From: Massilibacteroides vaginae
Lineage (GTDB): Bacteria; Bacteroidota; Bacteroidia; Bacteroidales; Tannerellaceae
Length of the DNA stretch: 64,000 nucleotides
Direction: 5' to 3'
Assembly: GCF_900178525.1 (NCBI RefSeq)
Contig: NZ_FXDJ01000008.1
Span: 5,001 to 69,000 of the forward strand
Shown: in pieces, positions 33,432 through 42,165 of the stretch
Layout of the letters: every line of letters starts with the position of its first letter
Position numbering within the stretch: the stretch's first letter is position 1
Made by a program: the position numbers and the translations under genes
The notes under the pieces: generated by a model
Told to the model about the DNA's origin: nothing
What the model saw: the letters and a program-made list of their open reading frames with translations, nothing else
Database searches by the model: none

Positions 33432-36152
33432 ATGGAAAAGAAAAGAGTGTACACCTTTGGTAATGGAAAGGCCGAAGGAAAAGCGGATATGAAAAACCTG
33501 CTTGGTGGTAAGGGAGCAAACCTTGCTGAAATGAACTTAATTGGCGTTCCGGTTCCTCCGGGATTTACAATTACTACTGAAGTTTGCGCTGAATATTATG
33601 ACTTAGGACAGGATAAGGTAGTTGAATTATTGACAAAAGAAGTCGAAAAGGCCGTCGCAAATATCGAAGGATTGATGAACTCCAAATTCGGAGATATAGA
33701 AAATCCACTATTGCTTTCCGTTCGTTCGGGAGCGCGAGCGTCTATGCCGGGTATGATGGATACCATCCTTAATCTTGGTTTGAATGATGAAGTAGTGGAA
33801 GGATTGGTTCGCAAAACCGGAAACGCGCGTTTTGCGTGGGATTCTTATCGTCGTTTCGTTCAGATGTACGGTGATGTGGTTTTGGGTATGAAGCCAACTA
33901 ATAAAGAAGATATTGATCCGTTTGAAGCAATTATTGAAGAAGTAAAAGAAGAAAAAGGAGTAGCATTAGACAATCAATTAACTGTAGACGATCTGAAAGA
34001 TCTGGTTAAAAGGTTTAAAGCAGCCGTTAAAAACCAAACAGGAAAAGATTTCCCGACCTGTGCGTACGAACAACTTTGGGGAGCCGTTTGCGCTGTATTT
34101 AATTCATGGATGAACGAACGCGCGATCCTTTACCGTAAAATGGAAGGAATTCCCGCTGAGTGGGGAACAGCCGTTACGGTACAGGCAATGGTGTTTGGTA
34201 ATATGGGTGATACTTCTGCTACCGGAGTTTGTTTCTCGAGAGACGCGGGTAACGGTGAAGACCTGTTTAATGGCGAATACCTGATCAATGCTCAGGGAGA
34301 AGACGTAGTGGCCGGAATTCGTACACCTATGCAGATCACAAAAATAGGTTCTCAGCGTTGGGCGGAGCTTGCCGGTGTTTCTGAAGAAAAACGCGCCGGT
34401 GAATTTGCTTCTTTAGAAGAAGCTATGCCCGAAATATATAAAGAATTAGACGCTATCCAAACAAAGCTTGAAAATCACTACCGTGATATGCAGGATATGG
34501 AATTTACCGTACAAGACGGTAAACTTTGGTTCCTTCAGACCCGTAATGGTAAACGTACCGGTTTTGCGATGGTGAAAATAGCCATGGATTTACTGAAACA
34601 AGGGATGATTGATGAGAAAACAGCCTTGAATCGGGTAGAACCTAATAAGTTGGACGAGCTTTTACATCCTGTATTCGATAAAAAAGCCCTGGCTAAAGCA
34701 AACGTGTTAGTGAAGGGATTGCCTGCCTCTCCGGGAGCAGCTACCGGACAGATCGTTTTCTTTGCCGATGACGCGACAGTTTGGGCAGACGAAGGTAGAA
34801 AAGTAATTTTGGTGCGTATCGAAACATCTCCTGAAGATTTAGCCGGAATGGCCGTGGCAGAAGGGATTTTGACTGCTCGCGGAGGTATGACTTCTCATGC
34901 CGCTGTAGTTGCCCGTGGTATGGGTAAATGCTGTGTGTCCGGAGCCGGTGCATTAAACATTGATTATAAGAAAAGAACGATTGAAGTTAATGGTAAACTA
35001 TTAAAAGAGGGCGATTATCTTTCAATTAACGGAACAACCGGTGAGGTTTATGAAGGTAAGATAGAAACAATCGCGGCAGAAGTTTCCGGTGATTTTGACG
35101 ATCTGATGAAACTGGCTGATAAATACACCAAACTACAGGTTAGAACAAACGCGGACACGCCACACGATGCTCAGATTGCGCGTGATTTTGGTGCTGTTGG
35201 TATTGGCCTTTGCCGTACGGAACACATGTTTTTTGAAGGCGAAAAGATCAAAGCCATGCGTGAAATGATCCTTGCGGAAAATGCAGAAGGTCGTAAAAAA
35301 GCATTAGCTAAGATTCTTCCTTATCAACAAGAAGACTTTAAAGGTATCTTTAAAGCGATGAATGGCTTCCCGGTAACGGTACGTTTATTGGATCCTCCTT
35401 TGCATGAGTTTGTGCCGCATGATCTGAAAGGTCAGGAAGATATGGCTAAAACGATGGGGGTATCTGTCGAAATAATCAGGCAGCGTGTTCATTCATTAAG
35501 TGAGCAGAACCCCATGTTAGGACATCGTGGTTGTCGTTTGGGAAATACTTATCCGGAAATCACGGAAATGCAAACCCGCGCGATATTGGGTGCTGCTCTT
35601 GAATTGAAAAAAGAAGGAATAATAGCCAAACCCGAAATCATGGTGCCGCTTACCGGTATTCTTTATGAATTTAAAGAACAGGAAGGCGTGATAAGGAGTG
35701 CTGCTGAAAAACTATTTGCAGAAAAAGGAGACCGCATCGACTTTAGTGTAGGTACGATGATCGAAATTCCTCGTGCCGCGTTAACGGCTGATCGTATTGC
35801 CTCTTCTGCCGAATTTTTCTCATTCGGAACGAATGACCTGACGCAGCTTACATTCGGCTATTCACGTGATGATATCGCTTCTTTCTTACCTGTATACCTG
35901 GAGAAAAAGATTTTGAAAGTAGATCCGTTCCAGGTGTTGGATCAAAAAGGGGTAGGGCAGTTGGTTCGTATGGCCACTGAAAAAGGACGCTCAATCCGTC
36001 CGGATCTGAAATGTGGTATTTGCGGCGAGCATGGTGGCGAACCATCTTCCGTGAAGTTCTGTCACCGTGTTGGATTGAATTATGTTTCATGTTCTCCGTT
36101 CCGTGTACCTATCGCTCGTTTAGCAGCAGCGCAGGCGGCGATAGAGGAATAA
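33432..36152 (+). CDS. ppdK: Pyruvate, phosphate dikinase
   Basis: A 906-residue enzyme interconverting pyruvate, ATP and Pi with PEP, AMP and PPi. The N-terminal ATP-grasp domain has KNLLGGKGANLAEM and VRSGARASMPGMMDTILNLG. The central swivel domain carries the phospho-histidine in GGMTSHAAVVARGMGKCCVSG. The C-terminal PEP/pyruvate barrel ends with the catalytic Cys in KCGICGEHGGEP. Length is typical. It is monocistronic, with promoter and terminator. In Bacteroidales it links PEP and pyruvate pools beside malate dehydrogenase-based fermentation. Confidence 0.97.
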   Translation: MEKKRVYTFGNGKAEGKADMKNLLGGKGANLAEMNLIGVPVPPGFTITTEVCAEYYDLGQDKVVELLTKEVEKAVANIEGLMNSKFGDIENPLLLSVRSGARASMPGMMDTILNLGLNDEVVEGLVRKTGNARFAWDSYRRFVQMYGDVVLGMKPTNKEDIDPFEAIIEEVKEEKGVALDNQLTVDDLKDLVKRFKAAVKNQTGKDFPTCAYEQLWGAVCAVFNSWMNERAILYRKMEGIPAEWGTAVTVQAMVFGNMGDTSATGVCFSRDAGNGEDLFNGEYLINAQGEDVVAGIRTPMQITKIGSQRWAELAGVSEEKRAGEFASLEEAMPEIYKELDAIQTKLENHYRDMQDMEFTVQDGKLWFLQTRNGKRTGFAMVKIAMDLLKQGMIDEKTALNRVEPNKLDELLHPVFDKKALAKANVLVKGLPASPGAATGQIVFFADDATVWADEGRKVILVRIETSPEDLAGMAVAEGILTARGGMTSHAAVVARGMGKCCVSGAGALNIDYKKRTIEVNGKLLKEGDYLSINGTTGEVYEGKIETIAAEVSGDFDDLMKLADKYTKLQVRTNADTPHDAQIARDFGAVGIGLCRTEHMFFEGEKIKAMREMILAENAEGRKKALAKILPYQQEDFKGIFKAMNGFPVTVRLLDPPLHEFVPHDLKGQEDMAKTMGVSVEIIRQRVHSLSEQNPMLGHRGCRLGNTYPEITEMQTRAILGAALELKKEGIIAKPEIMVPLTGILYEFKEQEGVIRSAAEKLFAEKGDRIDFSVGTMIEIPRAALTADRIASSAEFFSFGTNDLTQLTFGYSRDDIASFLPVYLEKKILKVDPFQVLDQKGVGQLVRMATEKGRSIRPDLKCGICGEHGGEPSSVKFCHRVGLNYVSCSPFRVPIARLAAAQAAIEE

Positions 36153-36169
36153 TAATGGATAAAAAAGTG

Positions 36170-36202
36170 AAAAAGGGCGTTCGTAATGAATGCCCTTTTT
36201 TT
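36170..36202 (+). terminator. Intrinsic terminator of ppdK
   Basis: AAAGGGCGTTC and GAATGCCCTTT form an 11-bp stem with one G-T pair, followed by TTTTG, 20 bp after the stop. Confidence 0.88.
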
Positions 36203-36282
36203 GTGGAAAAAACGGGAAAATCAGACTAAAAAAACCTGTTTCAAAAGTATTTGAAAATCAATGCTTTATAAATGGGAAAAAC

Positions 36283-36356
36283 ATAAAGGTTATTTTTTGA
36301 AAAATAAAGGATATCTTTTCAAAAATAAAGGATATCTTTTTTTTTATAAAGGATGC
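36283..36356 (+). repeat. Array C: four direct 11-bp boxes at exact 21-bp spacing
   Basis: ATAAAGGTTAT (36283-36293), ATAAAGGATAT (36304-36314), ATAAAGGATAT (36325-36335) and ATAAAGGATGC (36346-36356), all in one direction and each start exactly 21 bp after the last. Linkers are A/T runs. The same order of box types (GGTTAT, GGATAT, then GGATG) is found in array A read on the minus strand. The 318-bp gap between ppdK and the DUF362 gene otherwise holds only the ppdK terminator. A 67-codon frame (36261-36464) runs through the array. Confidence 0.87.
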
Positions 36357-36470
36357 GAAAAAATGAAGGTGGTTTCTGTTAGATTTAATCGGTTGAATAT
36401 TGTAATATTGTATTACCTATTTTTGGGGGATTATATCTTATTGAAAACAAACTTAAAAATCTAATATACC

Positions 36471-37631
36471 ATGCGAAGACGAAACTTTTTTAGGGCCGTT
36501 GCGGCCGGAGGGTTGACCACTGCTTTTGCGCCGGTTCTGAAAGCGGCTGCTCCCGAAAAACCTGCCGGGAAAGCCAACGAGAAACCGGAAACGAATATTG
36601 CTGATGCTATGGCGGCGCCTCGTACCGAAAATTCAATGCCCGGGTTGTATCCGGGGCGTGTTGTTCGTGCCAATCATCCTTCATGCGTGATCGACGGCTT
36701 GCCTTCGGAGAACGCGGCTTATGAAATGTTGAAGTCGGCTATGCTGGGACTAACCGGTGAGCAGTCTTTGGGAAAGGCATGGCTGCAATTTGTAACCCCT
36801 CAGGATGTAATCGGACTGAAGGTAAATCCGGTGGCAGGTAAATTACTGACAACTTCTCACGCGGTGACAAAAGCGATTATCCGGCAATTGGAAGAGTCCG
36901 GAATACCACGAAAGAATATAGTGATTTGGGACAGACGTGAAATGCAACTGCATGAAACCGGTTATACAGAAGAAAACTATCCGGGTATCCGAATTACAGG
37001 AACGGAATGTCAGGATGCCGAAGGGGGCTTTTACGCGGAAAACGGGAAATTATATAGTGACGAAAGAATTGATAAATCCTGCTTTTTTTATGCCAATGTG
37101 GAAGGCGAATACGATGCCTACACAATGCCTTTTATGGTAAATGGGGGCGTTAATTCATACTTTACGAAAATCTGTACCGAACAGGTTACAAAAATTATTA
37201 ATGTGCCCATCCTGAAAAATGCCGGAGCGGCAGTAACACTTTGTATGAAAAATCTGGCTTTTGGTGCGATTTCCAACACAAGCCGTTTGCATCAAAGCCT
37301 TTGGCACGAAACCTGTGCTTATGTTTGTGCTTTCCCTCCGTTGCGAGATAAGGTGGTGTTGAACATTGTTGATGGGCTTCGTGGATGTTTTGATGGTGGC
37401 CCGGCCGCTAATCCGCAGTTTATCTGTAACTACAACATGATGTTGGTAGGCTCTGATCCCGTAGCGGTAGATAGGATTGGACATGATATCGTGATCAATA
37501 AAAGAATAGCTGAGGGTGTACAGAAAGAAGATAAACCTGTTTCGCTTCGCTTTATGCAAATAGCCGAAGAGTTGAAGCTGGGTGTTTCGGATATTAATAA
37601 AATTGACTTGAAAACTATTGAAATAGAATAG
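36471..37631 (+). CDS. Tat-exported DUF362 domain protein
   Basis: A 386-residue protein with a twin-arginine-type signal (MRRRNFFRAVAAGGLTTAFA, cleavage near residue 26) and a DUF362 domain (about 85-380: VTPQDVIGLKVNPVAG, TKIINVPILKNAG, SDPVAVDRIGHDIV). The domain is found alone or in iron-sulfur proteins; no CxxCxxC ferredoxin motif is visible here. Function is unknown. The DUF6599 gene starts one base after its stop, so they form an operon preceded by array C. Confidence 0.87.
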   Translation: MRRRNFFRAVAAGGLTTAFAPVLKAAAPEKPAGKANEKPETNIADAMAAPRTENSMPGLYPGRVVRANHPSCVIDGLPSENAAYEMLKSAMLGLTGEQSLGKAWLQFVTPQDVIGLKVNPVAGKLLTTSHAVTKAIIRQLEESGIPRKNIVIWDRREMQLHETGYTEENYPGIRITGTECQDAEGGFYAENGKLYSDERIDKSCFFYANVEGEYDAYTMPFMVNGGVNSYFTKICTEQVTKIINVPILKNAGAAVTLCMKNLAFGAISNTSRLHQSLWHETCAYVCAFPPLRDKVVLNIVDGLRGCFDGGPAANPQFICNYNMMLVGSDPVAVDRIGHDIVINKRIAEGVQKEDKPVSLRFMQIAEELKLGVSDINKIDLKTIEIE

Positions 37632-37632
37632 T

Positions 37633-38397
37633 ATGAATCGTTTGGTGTATTTGCTTATTTTATTCCTTACCCAATCTGCACTCCTTTTTGCCGGACAAAT
37701 TGAGGTGAAGCGTGAACGGGTGTTTACCGGAACCGGCTTGTACGGATTTATGAATGGTGGCGCGGATTTGTTTTTGGAATACGGCGTTCGGAAGTTAACA
37801 ACCCGTGATATTCTTTATGCCGGAGAAGAATATACGTTGGATATTTATGAAATGCCAACGCCCGAGGATGCCTATGGTATCTATTCTGTTCACACTTTTA
37901 AATGCGACCAGGCGGATACCGACGGAGGTATCAACTGTCTTTCCACTTATCAGTTGCAAAGTGTGGTTGGGAATTGTTATGTGTCGTTAGTTTTCACTTC
38001 GGGTTCTGAAAAAGCAAGATCGCAAGCGGATGTAGTGTTGAAGCATTATACCTCTGCTCTAAAGAGGGCTGATATTCTTTTTCCGGAACAACTTACCATT
38101 TCTCCTCCTTATTCCGGTGTGCTGAAGTTTATGCGGGGAACTATCGCGCTTTCAGCGGCTCAGTTGTCTTTGTCGAACCTGCTGAAAGACTGTGCCTATA
38201 CGGGTGTCTGGCTTTATCCTTCGGCGAACGACGACGAAAAACTGGCGTTTATCTCCTTTGAAACAAAAGAAGACGCGCTGTCCTTGTTTGAAAAAGCAGG
38301 GGAAGAGGCTGTTTTAAATAGCGGTGAAAATTGGATTTTGCTCAAAAACAGCGATTTAGATAGCGAAGAAGAAAACTACGGTCCGTTCGGTTTTTAA
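37633..38397 (+). CDS. DUF6599-type secreted protein
   Basis: A 254-residue protein with a signal peptide (about 1-20, ending LLFAG) and FTGTGLYGFMNGGADLFLEYG and LDIYEMPTPEDAYGIYSVH, which I associate with DUF6599. Function is unknown. It directly follows the DUF362 gene, and this pairing suggests a joint periplasmic role. Its 3' end overlaps the convergent hemG gene by four bases. Confidence 0.8.
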   Translation: MNRLVYLLILFLTQSALLFAGQIEVKRERVFTGTGLYGFMNGGADLFLEYGVRKLTTRDILYAGEEYTLDIYEMPTPEDAYGIYSVHTFKCDQADTDGGINCLSTYQLQSVVGNCYVSLVFTSGSEKARSQADVVLKHYTSALKRADILFPEQLTISPPYSGVLKFMRGTIALSAAQLSLSNLLKDCAYTGVWLYPSANDDEKLAFISFETKEDALSLFEKAGEEAVLNSGENWILLKNSDLDSEEENYGPFGF

Positions 38398-39767
38398 TGC
38401 GCGATGGATTGAGCAAGTTCTGTTCCCTGCCGGATACGATCGGCAAGGCCAATACCTCCTTTGATGTTACCGGACAGATAAAGCCCCGGATATTGCTGCT
38501 GTATGGTTTCAATCGCCTCAAAACGTTCGCCACTGTTTATCTCGTATTGCGGTATGGCACGAGGATGGTGGAAAATATGAATTAGATCCGGTTTCGTTCC
38601 GGTTGGAAATTTCAGCATGTCGTGTAGTTCACGCATAACGAGTGCTTCCAATTCTTCATTTGTCAATCGCGTTAATTCAGCGTGCTGCACACCACCGATA
38701 AAGAAGGAGAACAATGCGCCTTTTTCTGGGGCGCGATCAGTAAAACAAGCGGAGGGAAAGAGGATGCCTAATACATCTTTCTTTTCTCGGGTAGGCACCA
38801 ATCCCCCAAAGGCGTTGAACTTGAGTTTGCCGGTGTCTTTAATGCCTACCGCAATTTGCACGATAGGCGCATACCGCAGGTTGCAAAGTTTAGTCATTTC
38901 TTTTTCAGCAACGAAGGGTAGTAATTCCGGCAGACTGTATCCGCCTACTGCCGTGATGATTTTCGCAGCTTGTATTGTTTCTTTTCCGCTGTTTGTCGAG
39001 AAGGAAACATGCCATTTATCAGCCTCCGGGTTTATACGAATATCGGAAGCAGACAGCACAATGTTCTCTTCGCCAATATGTTTTCCTAAAGCTTTTGGCA
39101 ATGATTCCATACCCCCCGTGGCCGAAAATACTTGTTTGGTGGCCAGGCGATCACGTGCGGATTTAGGTTGTCGGGCTTTTGCCACGGTACCACGGATAAA
39201 TCCCCCGTATTGTTGCTCAAGATTATAAAGCTTGGGTAAAGCATACCGGGTGATCAGTTTAGTAGGATCGCCGGCGTACACACCGGACAGGAACGGATCA
39301 ACGGCATAGTCTAAATAAGATTGCCCCAAACGGCGCACGGCCAATTCGGCAACGGATTCGTCCGGATTCTGACCTTTAGCGCGAAAGGGTTCGCCCAGAA
39401 TCCGGAATTTATCGGTGAAAGAAAACAGGGGAGTAGCTAAGGCAGAAAAAAGTCCGGACGGCAACTCTCTGAAGTGATCTCCTTTCCATATATATCTGCG
39501 TTTGGCTTCTTCACGGGCTGTTGCTAACATACAATCGGGAGCTAATTCCGAAAATAACTCAGCAACTTCAGGATATGAAATAACGCCGGTATTCGGTCCG
39601 CTTTCATAAATAAACCCCTCTTTTTGGAAAGTGCGTATTTGTCCACCGATGCGGTCGGATCGTTCTATAAGCAAAACATTAAAACCTCTTTGTTTCAGAT
39701 AATATCCGGCCGTTAATCCGGTAATTCCGGCGCCAATAATAATAACATCTTTTTGTGTTGTATCCAT
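38394..39767 (-). CDS. hemG: Protoporphyrinogen oxidase
   Basis: A 457-residue HemY/HemG-type FAD enzyme oxidising (copro)protoporphyrinogen in haem synthesis. The FAD motif VIIIGAGITGLTAGYYLKQRGFNVLLIE is at the N-terminus. Family segments include ESGPNTG, DPFLSGVYAGDPTKL and the C-terminal GLYLSGNIKGGIGLADRIRQG. Other haem genes are not nearby. It is convergent with the DUF6599 gene. Many Bacteroidales need external haem, so its use may depend on scavenged precursors. Confidence 0.93.
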   Translation of the reverse strand: MDTTQKDVIIIGAGITGLTAGYYLKQRGFNVLLIERSDRIGGQIRTFQKEGFIYESGPNTGVISYPEVAELFSELAPDCMLATAREEAKRRYIWKGDHFRELPSGLFSALATPLFSFTDKFRILGEPFRAKGQNPDESVAELAVRRLGQSYLDYAVDPFLSGVYAGDPTKLITRYALPKLYNLEQQYGGFIRGTVAKARQPKSARDRLATKQVFSATGGMESLPKALGKHIGEENIVLSASDIRINPEADKWHVSFSTNSGKETIQAAKIITAVGGYSLPELLPFVAEKEMTKLCNLRYAPIVQIAVGIKDTGKLKFNAFGGLVPTREKKDVLGILFPSACFTDRAPEKGALFSFFIGGVQHAELTRLTNEELEALVMRELHDMLKFPTGTKPDLIHIFHHPRAIPQYEINSGERFEAIETIQQQYPGLYLSGNIKGGIGLADRIRQGTELAQSIAH

Positions 39768-39865
39768 CCCGATAAACTTTAATCCTTACAAAAATACAAA
39801 ATCGGTGGTGGAATAACCTGTTTTGCAGAAGAAAAAACGATTCTCCGGATAAACAGATAATTAGT

Positions 39866-39873
39866 ATCTTTGT
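39866..39873 (+). promoter_or_regulatory. -7 box (TATCTTTG) of the small membrane gene
   Basis: TATCTTTG matches TAnnTTTG and lies 25 bp upstream of the ATG at 39898. Confidence 0.6.
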
Positions 39874-39897
39874 CGTTGCTAAATAAAAAGTAGCTAA

Positions 39898-40152
39898 ATG
39901 ATTATAGAGATTATCGCGGTATCAATACTTGCGTTTCTTTTAAATATACCTTTAGGACGGTGGCGAGTACAGTATAGAAAACTGTCATTGCCCTGGTGGC
40001 TGATCGTACATGCGTCTATCCCTGTGATTATTGCAGTTCGTATATGGTTAGAAACTCCCCGTGCATTTATCCCGTTATTCGTCGCTATGGCGGTGTTCGG
40101 ACAATTTGTCGGAGCACGTTTTGTAAGGAAGAAGATTAATTCATGCGATTAA
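39898..40152 (+). CDS. Small conserved-looking membrane protein
   Basis: An 84-residue protein with three probable hydrophobic helices (about 3-18, 32-48 and 55-73) and a basic end (GARFVRKKINSCD). I do not recognise the family. A good promoter match and normal codon use support it as a gene. It is convergent with the OMPLA gene, whose stop is 8 bp away. A small 8-bp hairpin (TTAACCGG/CCGGTTAA, 40149-40173) spans both 3' ends and may slow transcription. Confidence 0.7.
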   Translation: MIIEIIAVSILAFLLNIPLGRWRVQYRKLSLPWWLIVHASIPVIIAVRIWLETPRAFIPLFVAMAVFGQFVGARFVRKKINSCD

Positions 40153-40159
40153 CCGGAGG

Positions 40160-41020
40160 TTAGTACCGGTTAAAATCTTTAGGTTTAAATGCGAATCCAA
40201 ACCGAAGTCTGCTTTTGTACATATTATATTCCAATAAGTTTTCGCCGTATCCATTGTAATATTGCATGATTGCGTAAACCGGCTTTTTTCGCAGCACGCG
40301 GTAGTTCAGTTCGAATTTAGAGTTTACGCCGGGTCTGGATCGATAAGTAGGTGTAAACATCATGGACAAATTAACCCTTTTATTGTTCGTGCTGAAATTA
40401 GACGCAACGGTAAATAACCCCATATAACGTACGATGTCTTGCGAGTAACGCCCGTCTACAATCGGTATCCATCCTTTGGCATGAAGTTCCCAATTTCTGG
40501 TCATTTGAATAGTTGCGGCCACAGATAGCTTGTTCCAGCTTCTGGATTGAATACTGTCAAAACCATTAGATTCATGCTCTAACATAACATAGCCCTGCCC
40601 AACATATTTACCGTCTTTGAATAAGTATTTGTTTAATCCGAATCCCGGATTGATGCTCATATCATGCAGCGGAAAAGAAGGTTCGAATACATTCAGGAAA
40701 CATGACATGGTAAATTGAAAGAAAAAATGGGAATTCCACAGCATCTTACTGTCCGACAGACGCTGCATTACACTTAGCTGAAATGTAGCATCCGAATTTG
40801 TACTTGTTGGTTTAGAACCTACTGTAGTACCGATCAACCCTAAATTATCTTTAAATGCAGTAAAGGACGGTTGTTTATCTAATTCTGCCCTGATACTGCT
40901 TACGTCTTTTGTTTCATAAGGAATCTCAGGTAAGATATTTTGAGCATTTATAGTATTGCAAACTGATAAAAAAAAGAATGTACCCAAACAAGCCGGGATA
41001 AGTTTTAACCTTAACATCAT
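40160..41020 (-). CDS. pldA: Outer-membrane phospholipase A (OMPLA/PldA-like)
   Basis: A 286-residue outer-membrane phospholipase A1. A signal peptide (MMLRLKLIPACLGTFFFLSVCNTINAQ) is followed by a barrel. The catalytic residues of the family are visible in EHESNGFDSIQSRSWNKL: His and Ser in HESNG and the Asn of SWN. The frame starts at 41032, but the -7 box TAACTTTG (41046-41053, minus) puts the start site near 41039, so ATG 41020 or 41017 is preferred. OMPLA hydrolyses phospholipids that reach the outer leaflet. A cytoplasmic-type patatin is divergent next to it. Confidence 0.87.
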   Translation of the reverse strand: MMLRLKLIPACLGTFFFLSVCNTINAQNILPEIPYETKDVSSIRAELDKQPSFTAFKDNLGLIGTTVGSKPTSTNSDATFQLSVMQRLSDSKMLWNSHFFFQFTMSCFLNVFEPSFPLHDMSINPGFGLNKYLFKDGKYVGQGYVMLEHESNGFDSIQSRSWNKLSVAATIQMTRNWELHAKGWIPIVDGRYSQDIVRYMGLFTVASNFSTNNKRVNLSMMFTPTYRSRPGVNSKFELNYRVLRKKPVYAIMQYYNGYGENLLEYNMYKSRLRFGFAFKPKDFNRY

Positions 41021-41045
41021 AATGTTACACATAATATTAAGGCGG

Positions 41046-41053
41046 CAAAGTTA
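41046..41053 (-). promoter_or_regulatory. -7 box (TAACTTTG) of the OMPLA gene
   Basis: TAACTTTG on the minus strand fits TAnnTTTG, 26 bp before the preferred start. Between it and the divergent box at 41280 I see no further structure. Confidence 0.55.
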
Positions 41054-41279
41054 TAAATTATTTTATAGTTTCTTAAGTCAACGCCTTTGTATAGCTTCGT
41101 TTGAATAAAGTTTATTCGGTCAATAAATATTAAAAAATGTTCTTTTTGTCTACATGAATCGTGAACTGAAGCGTTTTACACACTATTGTTGTTTGTCTTG
41201 TTGGCTGGAAATTCAACATAAATTTTAAAATGTTCGTATTATATTTTTTTAATTTAACACTGAATTCTATAGAAAATCA

Positions 41280-41287
41280 TACATTTG
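41280..41287 (+). promoter_or_regulatory. -7 box (TACATTTG) of the patatin gene
   Basis: TACATTTG, 27 bp upstream of ATG 41314, matches TAnnTTTG. Confidence 0.6.
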
Positions 41288-41313
41288 TAGTTAGTTCTAT
41301 ATGATCAATGTGT

Positions 41314-42165
41314 ATGGATAATTTTACAGGATTAGTTTTAGAAGGAGGGGGCATGCGATGTGCCTTTACTGCAGGAATACTTGATTTTTTCATGGATAAT
41401 CAGATTTGGTTTCCTTATACAATCGGCGTGTCTGCCGGAGCAAGCAATGGTATTTCCTATATTTCACGACAGAGAGGGCGTTCGCGTTATTCATACGTGG
41501 ATTTGATGAAAGAATATAAATATGTAGGTGCCATGCCGATCTTACGTGGGAAAGGGGTAATTGATATGGATTTTTTGTTTAATGTTTATCCTCAGAAATA
41601 TTATCCGTTTGATTATGATAAATTTTTCGATACAAAAGAGCGGTTTGTAGTTGTGACGAGTAACTGTCTGACCGGTCAGGCAGAATATTATGAGGAAAAA
41701 TCAGATCCGGATCGTTTGCTTGCCATTGTGCGGGCTTCATGTTCGCTTCCGGTAATGTGTCCCATCGCTTATGTAGACGGAACCCCAATGGTGGATGGCG
41801 GAGTTTGTGATTCAATCCCTTTACAAAAGTCTATTTCAGACGGAAACCGTAAAAACCTGGTTGTTCTTACGAGAAATAAGGGTTATCGGAAAAAAGATAA
41901 AGACTTTTTTCTTCCGGGTTTTATCTATCGAAAATTTCCTGAATTAAGACAACAATTAAAACTTCGCTATAAAAGATACAACGAGCAGCTTGACTATGTA
42001 GAAGCATTGGAGGCGAAAGGAGATATTCTTGTAATCCGCCCAACTCGAAAACTGGAAGTTACCCGTACCGAAAAGAGCATAAATAAACTATCTTCTCTTT
42101 ATGCGGAAGGATACGAGTGTGCTAAATCTACATTTCTTAGAGAAGGTTTTCTTAAGGCTTTATAA
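41314..42165 (+). CDS. Patatin-like phospholipase, YjjU-like
   Basis: A 283-residue cytoplasmic patatin. The oxyanion motif GLVLEGGGMRCAFTAGIL, nucleophile motif GVSAGASN (Ser in GxSxG) and catalytic Asp in the DGG motif (MVDGGVCDSIP) are all present. No signal peptide is seen. ATG 41314 gives the usual N-terminus; ATG 41308 adds two residues. Its stop overlaps the convergent ThiC-like stop by six bases. The divergent OMPLA gene suggests shared lipid turnover. Confidence 0.9.
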   Translation: MDNFTGLVLEGGGMRCAFTAGILDFFMDNQIWFPYTIGVSAGASNGISYISRQRGRSRYSYVDLMKEYKYVGAMPILRGKGVIDMDFLFNVYPQKYYPFDYDKFFDTKERFVVVTSNCLTGQAEYYEEKSDPDRLLAIVRASCSLPVMCPIAYVDGTPMVDGGVCDSIPLQKSISDGNRKNLVVLTRNKGYRKKDKDFFLPGFIYRKFPELRQQLKLRYKRYNEQLDYVEALEAKGDILVIRPTRKLEVTRTEKSINKLSSLYAEGYECAKSTFLREGFLKAL

